DNA from: Enterobacterales bacterium
GTDB lineage: Bacteria > Pseudomonadota > Gammaproteobacteria > Enterobacterales > Enterobacteriaceae
Reading direction: 5' to 3'
Length of the DNA stretch: 62,219 nt
Assembly: GCA_015654925.1 (NCBI GenBank)
Contig: JAATFX010000147.1
Location: 1 to 62,219 of the forward strand
The notes under the pieces are model-generated. The model worked only from the letters and a program-made list of their open reading frames with translations, made no database searches and had not been told where the DNA came from. Positions 26,742 to 35,280 of this stretch are shown piece by piece (the first letter of the stretch is position 1; the number at the start of each line of letters is the position of its first letter). The translations under genes were made by a program, and so were the position numbers.

Positions 26742-27950
26742 ATGAGAACATCCCGTGCCGCGCAGCGCATCCAGCGCATTAAACAATCGCCCAGCGGCGC
26801 CGCGGCGGATCGCGCGCTGGAGCTTAAGCGCCAGGGTAAACCGATTATCAGCCTGGTGGTCGGCGAGCCGGACTTCGATACCCCGGTCCATATCCGGCGG
26901 GCCGCCTGGGAGGCCATGGAGCGCGGTGATACCCGCTATACCCATAACTCCGGCACCCCCGCCCTGCGCCAGGCCATCGCCGCCAAGCTGCTGCGGGAAA
27001 ACGGCGTGGCCTACGGCTTAAACGAAATCATTGTCACCCATGGCGCAAAAAGCGCGGTCTATCTGGCGCTCGGCGCCACCCTGGACCCCGGCGACGAGGT
27101 GATCATCCCGGCTCCGTACTGGGTGTCCTATCCGGATATGGTGCTGCTGTGCGAGGGCAAACCGGTGATTGTCCCGTGCCCGGAAAACGTGGGTTTTAAA
27201 CTGACGCCGCAGAGCCTGGAGGCGGCCATTACACCGCGCACCCGCTGGCTGTTGATCAATTCGCCGAGCAATCCCACCGGCGCCAGCTATAGCGCGGCCG
27301 AGTATCGCGCGCTGGCGCAGGTGTTGCTGCGCCATCCGCGGGTGATGATCATGACCGATGAAATCTATGAACATATTCGTTATGGCGATCAGGACAACCC
27401 CAATATCGTCGCCATCGAGCCGCGGCTACGGGACCGGACGCTGATCGTCAACGGCGTATCGAAAAGCTATGCGATGACCGGCTGGCGCATCGGTTTTATC
27501 GCCGGGCCGGCCGACCTGATCCAGGCGGTGTCGATACTGAAGTCCCAGGCGGCCGGCACCACCTGTTCGATCAGCCAGGCGGCGGCGGTGGCCGCCTACG
27601 AAGGCGATCAATCGATACTGGCGGTGCACCGGGATATCTATCGCCAGCGGCACGATAAGGCGATCGTGCTGATTAACGCCATCGACGGCTTGTCCTGCCT
27701 GCCGCCGGCCGGGGCGTTTTACCTGTACGTGAACTGCGCCGGCATCATCGGCAAACGCACCGGGGACGGCGCGACGCTGGCCACCGACGACGATGTGGTG
27801 CTGTACCTGCTGGAAAACGCCGGCGTGGCCCTGGTATCCGGTTCGGCCTACGGCCTGTCGCCCTATTTCCGGGCCTCCATCGCCACCTCGCTTGAGAATA
27901 TCGAAACCGGCATCGCGCGGATTGCGGCGGCGCTGGCCATGCTGGAATAA
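26742..27950 (+). CDS. Class I/II PLP aminotransferase (aspartate aminotransferase-like)
   Basis: A 402-residue fold-type I aminotransferase. The start at 26742 follows GAGGAGA; an in-frame codon at 26709 precedes the ribosome binding site. Family landmarks are GEPDFDTP, the SPSNPTG cofactor-loop motif, TDEIYEH and the Schiff-base Lys241 in NGVSKSYAMTGWR. A usual C-terminal Arg lies in SPYFRASIA. It may transfer the amino group of the amino acid released by lactam opening. The specific substrate is not evident. Confidence 0.92.
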   Translation: MRTSRAAQRIQRIKQSPSGAAADRALELKRQGKPIISLVVGEPDFDTPVHIRRAAWEAMERGDTRYTHNSGTPALRQAIAAKLLRENGVAYGLNEIIVTHGAKSAVYLALGATLDPGDEVIIPAPYWVSYPDMVLLCEGKPVIVPCPENVGFKLTPQSLEAAITPRTRWLLINSPSNPTGASYSAAEYRALAQVLLRHPRVMIMTDEIYEHIRYGDQDNPNIVAIEPRLRDRTLIVNGVSKSYAMTGWRIGFIAGPADLIQAVSILKSQAAGTTCSISQAAAVAAYEGDQSILAVHRDIYRQRHDKAIVLINAIDGLSCLPPAGAFYLYVNCAGIIGKRTGDGATLATDDDVVLYLLENAGVALVSGSAYGLSPYFRASIATSLENIETGIARIAAALAMLE

Positions 27951-27970
27951 CAGGAAGGGATAAGCCCATC

Positions 27971-29539
27971 ATGACCTTGCCCGCAGATAAACCGGCAGCG
28001 ATATCAGGCCAGCAGCCCGATTTCCGCTCATCGCTGTTCGCCATGCTCGGCATCTCCCTGGTGATGCTGCTGTCGTCGCTCGAACAAACCATCGTCGGCA
28101 ACGCCTTGCCCAGTATCGTCAACGATCTAAATGATTTCAGCCTTTATGCCTGGGTCGCGACCAGCTATCTGTTGGCGAGCATGGTGGCCATCCCGATTAT
28201 CGGCCGGCTGGGCGATTATTATGGGCGCAAACCGTTCGTCCTGGCGGCGGCGATGACCTTCACGCTGGGTTCGGTATGGTGCGGGCTGTCCGCCACCATG
28301 CTGGAACTGGTGGTGGCGCGGGGGTTGCAGGGCATTGGCGGCGGGATGGTGATTGGCAGCGCGTTCGCGTGTATTCCCGAGCTATTCCCCGATACCCATC
28401 GCCGCTTACGCTGGCAGATCGTCCTGAGCGTGGTATCAAGCGTGGCCAACGCCCTGGGGCCGGCGCTGGGGGGATATATCAGCACCCACTACGGCTGGCG
28501 TTTCGTGTTCTACCTGAATGTGCCGCTGGGAGCCATCGCGCTGCTGTTCGCCTGGCGCTATCTGCCCTACTATCCCCCGCAAGCCAAAGGACCGCCGCAC
28601 GTGGACTGGACCGGCGCGCTGCTGGTGGCTTCCAGCCTGATTTCCCTACAACTGTTGGTCGAATGGCTGCCGCTGGGCGATACCGGGCTAAGCCTGGCGC
28701 TGCTGGTGATACTGGTGCTGTCGACGGTGGGCCTGGCGCGCTGGGAACGGCGCGCCATCGACCCGCTGCTGCCCGGCGCGCTGTTCGCCCATCCCGCGCT
28801 GCGCAGCCTGTACTGGCTGGCGCTGCTGGTGGGGGGCGTGATGTTTTCCCTGCTGATCTACCTGCCCTTGCTGTTCCAGGGGGGCTACGGTTTTAGTCCC
28901 GCCGACGCCGGCCTGCTGATTACCCCGCTGGCGTTATGCATGACCCTGGGCGCGATAGTCAACGGCCGGCTGGTGACGCGTATCGCCAATCCGTCGTTAT
29001 TGCCGTTTATCGGCGTCAGCCTGCTGCTGCTGGCCAGCATCGGTTATGCGCTGGCCGGAGCGCGGGCCGGTTTCGCCATGCTGTTAATGCTTACCATCAT
29101 GGCCGGCTGCGGCCTGGGTTTCACCATGATCAACCTGACCCTGTTTACCCAGACCCTGGCGCAGCGGGAGCACATGGGCATCGCCACCGCGATGCAGAAG
29201 TCGCTGCGCCTGGTGGGAGCGCTGATCGCCACGGCGGTGGTCGGTTCGATGATCAAATGGCTGTATCATTATAATGTCCTGCGCCTGTTTAGCGGCATGG
29301 GCCAGTCCGGCCAGGCGTTCCGCTACACCGATCCGCAGGTCCTGACCCATGCGCCGGACCGCGCGGACGCGGCGCTGCGGACGCTGCTGTCCGTCGCGCG
29401 CCTGGCGCTGATGCAATCCATCGCGGTGAGCCTGGGCGTGGTGGCGTTGCTGGCCATTGCGGCGCTGGTGCTGATCTACCGCCTGCCGTTTATTGCTTTA
29501 CATCCTGCCGACAGCGATGCCCGGCATCCCCGGGGCTAG
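27971..29539 (+). CDS. DHA2-family MFS efflux pump, 14 transmembrane helices
   Basis: A 522-residue drug:proton antiporter-type protein. EQTIVGNALPSIV in helix 1 is the DHA2 hallmark, and the loop between helices 2 and 3 reads GRLGDYYGRK. The antiporter motif near helix 5 (GPALGGYISTHYGWR) is present, and length supports 14 helices. AAGGGA is ten bases before the ATG. In a catabolic cluster it may export a toxic intermediate or excess product. Substrate unknown. Confidence 0.92.
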   Translation: MTLPADKPAAISGQQPDFRSSLFAMLGISLVMLLSSLEQTIVGNALPSIVNDLNDFSLYAWVATSYLLASMVAIPIIGRLGDYYGRKPFVLAAAMTFTLGSVWCGLSATMLELVVARGLQGIGGGMVIGSAFACIPELFPDTHRRLRWQIVLSVVSSVANALGPALGGYISTHYGWRFVFYLNVPLGAIALLFAWRYLPYYPPQAKGPPHVDWTGALLVASSLISLQLLVEWLPLGDTGLSLALLVILVLSTVGLARWERRAIDPLLPGALFAHPALRSLYWLALLVGGVMFSLLIYLPLLFQGGYGFSPADAGLLITPLALCMTLGAIVNGRLVTRIANPSLLPFIGVSLLLLASIGYALAGARAGFAMLLMLTIMAGCGLGFTMINLTLFTQTLAQREHMGIATAMQKSLRLVGALIATAVVGSMIKWLYHYNVLRLFSGMGQSGQAFRYTDPQVLTHAPDRADAALRTLLSVARLALMQSIAVSLGVVALLAIAALVLIYRLPFIALHPADSDARHPRG

Positions 29540-29594
29540 CACCCGACAAAGTTGTTGCGCGCGCGGCCCGCGCCTGACCGATAACGGAGTAGCC

Positions 29595-30116
29595 ATGATA
29601 TACAGTTTAGGTGCCCTTGAGGTGGAAGCCGACGCGGACAGCTGGGTCGCACCCACGGCGGTGGTGGTCGGCCGCGTGCGGTTGGCGGCCGGCGCCAGCG
29701 TCTGGTTCAATGCCGTGGTGCGCGGCGATAACGATCGCATTACCATCGGCCCCGGCAGTAATGTCCAGGACGGCGCGGTGCTGCATGCCGACCCCGGATC
29801 GCCGCTTACCCTGGGCCGCGGCGTGACGGTGGGCCATAAAGCCATGCTGCACGGCTGCGAGGTTGGCGACTACAGCCTGATCGGCATCAACGCGGTGATC
29901 CTCAACGGCGCGCGGATTGGCCGGCACTGCCTGATTGGCGCCAACACCCTGGTGACCGAAGGAAAAGCGATCCCCGACCATTCGCTGGTGGTCGGTTCGC
30001 CGGCGCGCGTGATACGCCAGCTCAGCGAGGAACAGCGGCTGGAGCTTGAGGCGACCGGCGCACATTATGTCGATAATGCCAGGCGATACCGCGCGCTGCT
30101 GGCCGAACGGCCCTGA
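29595..30116 (+). CDS. Gamma-class carbonic anhydrase-like hexapeptide-repeat protein (YrdA/PaaY type)
   Basis: A 173-residue left-handed beta-helix protein. The start at 29595 follows GGAG; an upstream in-frame codon at 29493 overlaps the efflux pump gene and adds no conserved sequence. The zinc ligands of the gamma family are in place: His64 in VLHAD, His81 and His86 in VGHKAMLHG. Relatives are carbonic anhydrases or thioesterase-like PaaY proteins. A biotin carboxylase gene lies about 2 kb away in the same cluster, so it could supply bicarbonate to that enzyme. A CoA-thioesterase role is the alternative. Confidence 0.88.
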   Translation: MIYSLGALEVEADADSWVAPTAVVVGRVRLAAGASVWFNAVVRGDNDRITIGPGSNVQDGAVLHADPGSPLTLGRGVTVGHKAMLHGCEVGDYSLIGINAVILNGARIGRHCLIGANTLVTEGKAIPDHSLVVGSPARVIRQLSEEQRLELEATGAHYVDNARRYRALLAERP

Positions 30117-30138
30117 GCGCCGGCGCCATTCCGCTCTC

Positions 30139-30879
30139 TCACTGCTCCCGGGTAGCGGGGGCATATGCGGCCGCCGCATCGCCGGTTCCCCGTCGCTTGC
30201 GTTCAATACGCCGCTCAAGCCGGTTAGTCACCTGCGTTAAACCGTAGCACAGCAGATAATAGGTCACGGCCAGGATGGCGAACACCTGGAAAGGCTTGGT
30301 CAACAACTGGTTATTGACCTGGTTGGCGGCAAACGTCATCTCCTGGAGATTGATGATATAACCCAGCGTGGTTTCCTTGATGATGGCGATAAACTGGCTG
30401 ACGATGCTGGGCAGTGAATTATACAGCGCCTGGGGCAGGATCACGTACAGGGTGGTGCGGAAGTAGCCCAGGCCGAGGGCGCGCGCCGCTTCAATCTGGC
30501 CCGGCGGCAGGGCCTGGATGCCGCCGCGGATCACCTCGCACAGATAGGCGCTTTGATAGACCACCAGAGTGCACAGCATGGTGGTGAACGCGCCGATATT
30601 ACTGCCGATCAGCAGCGGCACCAGGAAATAGGTCCAGAATATCACCATGATCAGCGGGACGCCGCGCAGGATATACACCCACAGGGTAATGGGATAGCGG
30701 ATGAACCTGAAGGGTGAAATGCGCCCGACCGCCATCAGCAGGCTGACCGGAAACGCAATCGCCAACGCGGTGACGGATAAGATCAAGGTGCAGACCAGCC
30801 CTCCCAGCGGTCCGTTCGGATATTGTCCGATCAGGAACAGCTCCCAATTATTGCGCACGATAAGAATCAAATCGAACAT
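30139..30879 (-). CDS. Polar amino-acid ABC transporter permease, subunit 2
   Basis: A 246-residue permease of the His/Glu/Gln/Arg/opine family. The EAA-type loop is seen as QIEAARALGLGYFRTTLYVILPQA, in two blocks, facing the ATPase. Five or so hydrophobic helices are evident. The gene follows subunit 1 by six bases. Together with the ATPase encoded at 20113 and the binding protein at 23609 it completes one importer, although these genes are split by more than 6 kb and by strand. Confidence 0.92.
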   Translation of the reverse strand: MFDLILIVRNNWELFLIGQYPNGPLGGLVCTLILSVTALAIAFPVSLLMAVGRISPFRFIRYPITLWVYILRGVPLIMVIFWTYFLVPLLIGSNIGAFTTMLCTLVVYQSAYLCEVIRGGIQALPPGQIEAARALGLGYFRTTLYVILPQALYNSLPSIVSQFIAIIKETTLGYIINLQEMTFAANQVNNQLLTKPFQVFAILAVTYYLLCYGLTQVTNRLERRIERKRRGTGDAAAAYAPATREQ

Positions 30880-30885
30880 AGTGGA

Positions 30886-31587
30886 TTATCTCGCGTTTTC
30901 GGCGCTGAAATGCCGGGCGAGCAGTGCCCCGGCGCCCATCAGCATCAGTGAAAAGAACAGATAGACGACGGTGGCTACCAGATAGGATTCAAAGGTGCGA
31001 TAGGTATAGTTTTCCACTTCGCGCGTGGCATAGGTGAGTTCGGCCAGCCCGATGGCCATGGCCAGGCTGGTATTCTTAAACAGGGTAACCGTATGATTCA
31101 CCAGCGACGGCAGGCAATTGCGGATGGCCTGGGGCATAATCACATAAACGATTGAGCGGATATAACCCAGCCCCAGCGCTCGGGAAGCTTCCATCTGACC
31201 GATGGGAATGGCGCGTAAACCGCTGCGCAAATCTTCGGAAAAAAAAGCGGCCTCGCATAATCCCAGGGCTATCATGGCAAAAATAAATTCAGCGCCGAAG
31301 TCGGCCAGCCATGATTGCAGCCCGGCCGGCAATATCGTGGGGATGGCGAAATACCAGAGCATCAGCTGTACCAGCGTCGGCACATTGCGATGATACGAGA
31401 CATAGGCGGCCACCAGCCGGCCGGCGATAACGCTGCCGCTCAGCCGTATGGTCACCAGTACCAGCGCGATGATGATCGCCAGCAGCCAGGTGAAAACCGT
31501 CAGTTGCAGCGTCATCTCAATGCCGTGCAGGATCTGCCGGCCATAGTCGCCGCGTAATATCGGACCGAGATCAAAATGCGTGTTCAT
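30886..31587 (-). CDS. Polar amino-acid ABC transporter permease, subunit 1
   Basis: A 233-residue permease of the GltJ/GlnP type. The cytoplasmic loop (GQMEASRALGLGYIRSIVYV, then IMPQAIRN) is the ATPase-coupling EAA motif. AGGAAA lies eight bases before the start. It is preceded by a 91-base gap downstream of the degenerate biotin carrier gene, holding a 14-base GC palindrome at 31661-31674. Co-oriented with the carboxylase genes, it may share their transcript. Confidence 0.92.
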   Translation of the reverse strand: MNTHFDLGPILRGDYGRQILHGIEMTLQLTVFTWLLAIIIALVLVTIRLSGSVIAGRLVAAYVSYHRNVPTLVQLMLWYFAIPTILPAGLQSWLADFGAEFIFAMIALGLCEAAFFSEDLRSGLRAIPIGQMEASRALGLGYIRSIVYVIMPQAIRNCLPSLVNHTVTLFKNTSLAMAIGLAELTYATREVENYTYRTFESYLVATVVYLFFSLMLMGAGALLARHFSAENAR

Positions 31588-31678
31588 CGTACGTTTTCCT
31601 GATATTCGCTATCGCGGTAAATAGAGGATCATCCGGCCCGATCGCCTCCGGGATGAATGACGCGGGTACCCGCGCTGC

Positions 31679-32101
31679 TTACGACGCGTCCAGCAGCCTG
31701 AACAGCGCGGTGCCGTAACCGACCAGATCCCCTGGTTCGGCCAACCGCTCGCCGATGACGCCGCCGCGGGAAGCCGTCACCGGTAAATACAGGACGTCGA
31801 TACCCAGCAGTCCCACGACGTCGCCGCGGGCGATGCGCCGGCCCGGAGGCGCCAGGGGCGCGTCGCGAAGGGGATGTTGCGCCAGGAAAATTCCGGCGCC
31901 CCGCGCCGTGACGTTTTCCCCGGGCGGGGTTGCCGGACCGGGCATGGCCGCCCCCGCCGATGCGCCATCCGCCGCATGGCCCGCGGTATCAGCGGCCCGC
32001 CTGACCAGGCGCAGGCGGCTATCGGGCCGCGTCAGCTCCAGCCGATTGAGCCGCGCCTGCTCCATCCAGCTCACCAATTGCCGTAATGCCTGAATCTCCA
32101 T
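31679..32101 (-). CDS. Biotin carboxyl carrier protein paralogue without a biotinylation site
   Basis: A 140-residue protein starting at 32101 after a perfect AGGAGGT. The N-terminus (MEIQALRQLVSWMEQARLNR) matches the helical start of AccB proteins, then comes an Ala/Pro-rich linker (about 40-70) and a lipoyl/biotinyl-like barrel ending GTALFRLLD. The EAMKM biotin motif is replaced by GIDVL, so the acceptor Lys is Val. The first 83 bases lie inside the end of the biotin carboxylase gene in another frame. It cannot carry biotin by the usual route. It may be a structural or bridging subunit, or a decaying copy, though the frame is intact and the Shine-Dalgarno strong. Confidence 0.82.
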   Translation of the reverse strand: MEIQALRQLVSWMEQARLNRLELTRPDSRLRLVRRAADTAGHAADGASAGAAMPGPATPPGENVTARGAGIFLAQHPLRDAPLAPPGRRIARGDVVGLLGIDVLYLPVTASRGGVIGERLAEPGDLVGYGTALFRLLDAS

Positions 32102-33482
32102 AAGACCTCCTGTGTGGTTCAACGGGTTCGGGGGACGCCGGCCGCGTTTCCAACCAGCGTTCCAGATGGTGAATATCGACGCCGCCGGCGCAAAACCCCG
32201 GTTCGGAGAGGATCTGCCGGTGCAGCGCGACGGTGCTGTCGATGCCTTCGACCCGCGTCTCGCTCAACGCCTGGCGCATGCGCGCCAGGGCATCGTCGCG
32301 GCTGGCGCCGAAGGTTATAAGCTTGGCGATCATCGAGTCGTAATACGGCGACACCCGGTAGCCTACACCCACATGGGTATCGACCCGCACGCCCATTCCG
32401 CCCGGCGGCTGCCAGTGCGTCAGCCGGCCGGGGGTCGGCATAAAGGTCAGGGGATTTTCCGCATTAATCCGGCATTCCACCGCATGACCGCGGCTGCGGA
32501 TATCAGCCTGGGTAAAACTTAGCTTCTCGCCCCGGGCGACCCGGATTTGCTGCTGTACGATGTCGATACCGGTGATCATTTCGGTGACCGGATGCTCCAC
32601 CTGCAGGCGCGTATTCATCTCGATAAAAAAGAACGCCTGATCCTGGTACAGGAACTCGAAGGTTCCCACGCCGCAATAGCCGATTTGCCGGCACGCCTCG
32701 GCGCAGCGCCGGCCAATGGCGGCAATCAGTCCGGGGTCGATGCCCGGCGCCGGCGCTTCCTCGATCACCTTCTGGTGGCGCCGCTGCAGCGAACAGTCGC
32801 GGCTGCCCAGCCATAGCGCGCTACCGTGGCGATCGCAGAGCACCTGGATTTCCACATGCCGGGGATGGGAGAGGTATTTCTCGATATAAACGGTTGCATT
32901 ATTAAAGGCGCGGCGCGCCTCCTCGCGGGTCAGTTCAATGGCGGCGGCCAGTTCGGCGCCGCCATGCACCACCCGCATCCCCCGCCCGCCGCCGCCGCCC
33001 GCCGCCTTGATAATCACCGGATAACCGATGCCCGCGGCAATCGCGTCCAGTTCGGCGGCGTCGGCGGGCAAGGCATTATCGAACCCCGGCACGCAGGGCA
33101 TGCCCGCATCGCGCATCGCGTGCTTGGCGGCAATCTTGTCCCCCATGGTACGCAGGCATGCAACGTCCGGGCCAATAAATACCAGGCCGGCGGCGGTGAC
33201 CCGCTCGGCGAAGTCCGCATTTTCCGACAGGAAGCCATAACCCGGATGGATGGCCTGGGACCGGCTGGCCTTGGCCGCCAGCAGCAGCGCGGACTGGTTC
33301 ATATAGCTGTCCGCCGGCTCGGCGCGGCCGATGCACAGCGCCATATCGGCCTGGCGCACATAATCGGCGTCGCGATCCGCCTCGGAATAGACCACGACCG
33401 TCTGCAGCCCCAGCCCCCGGCAGGCCCGCAAAATACGCAGCGCAATTTCGCCGCGATTGGCGATCAATACTCGATCAAACAT
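32019..33482 (-). CDS. Biotin carboxylase (AccC-like) of a lactam carboxylase system
   Basis: A 487-residue ATP-grasp biotin carboxylase. Landmarks: LIANRGEIALRI at the N-terminus, the Gly-rich lid GGGGGRGMR, EKYLSHPRHVEIQV, the DCSLQRRHQKVIEEAPAP core and the EMNTRLQVEHPVTE block with catalytic Arg and Glu. Typical AccC is about 450 residues; the extra C-terminal tail of about 35 residues reads through the start of the next gene. Clustering with PxpABC and not with accA/accD suggests it carboxylates a biotin carrier serving the lactamase, not acetyl-CoA carboxylase. It is inferred, by analogy with urea amidolyase, that carboxylation activates the lactam. Confidence 0.92.
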   Translation of the reverse strand: MFDRVLIANRGEIALRILRACRGLGLQTVVVYSEADRDADYVRQADMALCIGRAEPADSYMNQSALLLAAKASRSQAIHPGYGFLSENADFAERVTAAGLVFIGPDVACLRTMGDKIAAKHAMRDAGMPCVPGFDNALPADAAELDAIAAGIGYPVIIKAAGGGGGRGMRVVHGGAELAAAIELTREEARRAFNNATVYIEKYLSHPRHVEIQVLCDRHGSALWLGSRDCSLQRRHQKVIEEAPAPGIDPGLIAAIGRRCAEACRQIGYCGVGTFEFLYQDQAFFFIEMNTRLQVEHPVTEMITGIDIVQQQIRVARGEKLSFTQADIRSRGHAVECRINAENPLTFMPTPGRLTHWQPPGGMGVRVDTHVGVGYRVSPYYDSMIAKLITFGASRDDALARMRQALSETRVEGIDSTVALHRQILSEPGFCAGGVDIHHLERWLETRPASPEPVEPHRRSYGDSGITAIGELDGAGAAQSAGADAAR

Positions 33483-33512
33483 AGAATGGCCTCGGGAAAA
33501 ATGAGCGGCGCT

Positions 33513-33947
33513 TTAGATGATATGGAACAGCGGCTGTTCGGCTGCCACTTCCTGTCCCGCCGTAATCAGGATCGCTTGCAGCGTGCCGGCACGATCGGCG
33601 GCCAGGGGGTGGAACATTTTCATTGCTTCAAGCAGTCCCAGCGTCTGCCCCGCTTCAACCCTGTCGCCGGGACGCGCGAAAGGCGGCTGATCCGGGGCCG
33701 GCGTAAGATGCACCACCCCGTAAAAGGGCGCGCGCACCTCCATTATCCCCGCCGGTTCCGCCGTCGGCGGCGCGGCGGCCGGCGCTGACGGCGCCTGTGC
33801 CTGTGCGGGCGCCGGCCGTGCGATGGCGCCCGCCCCCTCTTTGTCCCGCCAGAGCTTCAGCGTGCAGTTATGCTCGCTGAACTCAAGCTCGACCAGATCG
33901 CTGCCCGCCATCAGATCTATCAACGCCTTGATTCGCAGTTGATCCAT
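33513..33947 (-). CDS. Biotin carboxyl carrier protein (AccB-like), biotinylation site intact
   Basis: A 144-residue carrier. I start it at 33947 after AAGGAG; the frame is open far upstream but that part has no family similarity. Residues 1-36 match the AccB N-terminus, 40-65 are an Ala/Pro linker, and the C-terminal barrel carries EAMKM with Lys110 as biotin acceptor. It lies 30 bases before the biotin carboxylase gene and should be its direct partner. It is first in the minus-strand group carrier, carboxylase, degenerate carrier and permeases. Confidence 0.9.
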   Translation of the reverse strand: MDQLRIKALIDLMAGSDLVELEFSEHNCTLKLWRDKEGAGAIARPAPAQAQAPSAPAAAPPTAEPAGIMEVRAPFYGVVHLTPAPDQPPFARPGDRVEAGQTLGLLEAMKMFHPLAADRAGTLQAILITAGQEVAAEQPLFHII

Positions 33948-34005
33948 AAATCCGCTGTCTCCTTGAACGCTTGATGTTGTGCCATTAATCAGGCCCGCTA
34001 GTGAA

Positions 34006-34045
34006 TTTGCAGGTACTGGTTTTGCAATTGATTTTGCAACTGATT
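34006..34045. promoter_or_regulatory. TTTGCA-type repeats in the divergent accB/LysR promoter region
   Basis: TTTGCA occurs at 34006, 34021 and 34033. The last two belong to longer words (TTTTGCAAyTGATT) at 34020 and 34032, one turn plus a little apart. The 296-base gap separates the carrier protein gene from a divergent LysR gene. An AGACA/TGTCT inverted repeat lies at 34079-34091. These are candidate LysR sites; I cannot tell which one is used. Confidence 0.45.
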
Positions 34046-34243
34046 CCGCATAGTAGCGGTCTGGTTTGGTGCAAGATAAGACACATTGTCTCTGAAGTGA
34101 TAACCGACGTTTATAGAAACGGTCCGCCGCGCGCCGCGCCGCAGCCCCGGATGCGTCTATGCCGATAGGTGGCACGTAATATGCAAGGATCTCCCGTCGT
34201 CTTCATGATTTCCCCCTACACCCACTATGCAAGCAGATAAACT

Positions 34244-35221
34244 ATGAACCTTCGTCGGTTAAAATATTTTGTCAAAAGCATCGAAATCGGCAGCCTTACC
34301 CAGGCCGCCGAGGTGTTATTCGTGGCCCAGCCGGCACTGAGCCAGCAGCTTTCCGTATTGGAACATGAGCTGAAACAGACGCTGCTGATCCGCAACAAGC
34401 GCGGCGTCCAGCCGACCGAAGCCGGCAAGGTGCTCTATCGCAAGGCGCAGTTGATCCTGCGCCTATGCGAGCAGGCGCATATGGAAGTGCAGACCGCCGG
34501 CCAGAATCTGTCGGGCAGCGTCAGCATCGGCCTGGCCCAATGTTCCATGGCGGAGCAGTTGGCGATCCCGCTGCTAAAGGCGGTGCGTGAAACCTATCCG
34601 GACATTTCCCTTAACCTGAATCAAAACTCCGGCGTGCGGCAAAGCGAGCTGGTGATGAACGGCAATCTGGATCTGGCGCTGCTGGGCACCAGCCTTTACG
34701 GTACTACGATGCCGCACGGCATACGTTTTTCGCCGCTGCTGGAGGAAGAATTATATTTGGTCAGCAGCCGGATAACGGCGGAAAACAAGCAGATTGAATT
34801 GGAAGAATTAATAGAGATGGATTTGATTTTACCCAACAGGAATCATTTTTTGCGCAAGACGGTGGACGACGCCTTTATCGGGATGGGCAGCACGCCGCGG
34901 GTGGTGGCGGAGATTTCCACCAACGTCACGCTGAATGAGGCGGTAATCGCGGGTATCGGCTCCACGATTTTGCCGGCGTCGGTGGCCTTGCAACTTAGCG
35001 ATACCTCTTGCGAGCTGCACCATGCCCGCATTGAGCCGATCCTGGTAACCACATTAGCGTTATGTGAATCAAAATCCCTGTCGCTGTCCCTGCCGGCGCA
35101 GGCGGTTAAGCAAACCATCCTCAATATCCTGGCGCAGCACGCGTTAACGCTGCGCATGCGCCATGATTGCGGACTGCTTAAATCCGGCCTGCTGATTGCC
35201 GAAAATATAGGACAATTATAG
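34244..35221 (+). CDS. LysR-family regulator of the lactamase cluster
   Basis: A 325-residue regulator in the Nac/CynR-like group. The opening MNLRRLKYFVKSIEIGSLTQ and the AAEVLFVAQPALSQQLSVLE helix-turn-helix (residues 18-40) are textbook, and a two-lobe effector domain follows. The C-terminal tail is about 25 residues longer than typical. It is divergent from the biotin carrier gene, the usual layout for a LysR protein with its target, and is flanked by TTGCA repeats. It converges on the RidA gene. Confidence 0.92.
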   Translation: MNLRRLKYFVKSIEIGSLTQAAEVLFVAQPALSQQLSVLEHELKQTLLIRNKRGVQPTEAGKVLYRKAQLILRLCEQAHMEVQTAGQNLSGSVSIGLAQCSMAEQLAIPLLKAVRETYPDISLNLNQNSGVRQSELVMNGNLDLALLGTSLYGTTMPHGIRFSPLLEEELYLVSSRITAENKQIELEELIEMDLILPNRNHFLRKTVDDAFIGMGSTPRVVAEISTNVTLNEAVIAGIGSTILPASVALQLSDTSCELHHARIEPILVTTLALCESKSLSLSLPAQAVKQTILNILAQHALTLRMRHDCGLLKSGLLIAENIGQL

Positions 35222-35280
35222 CGTGCGGGTTTAACCCGCTCCGGTCGGCCTGGTCCGGCGGCATAGTCCGGCGGCATAGA

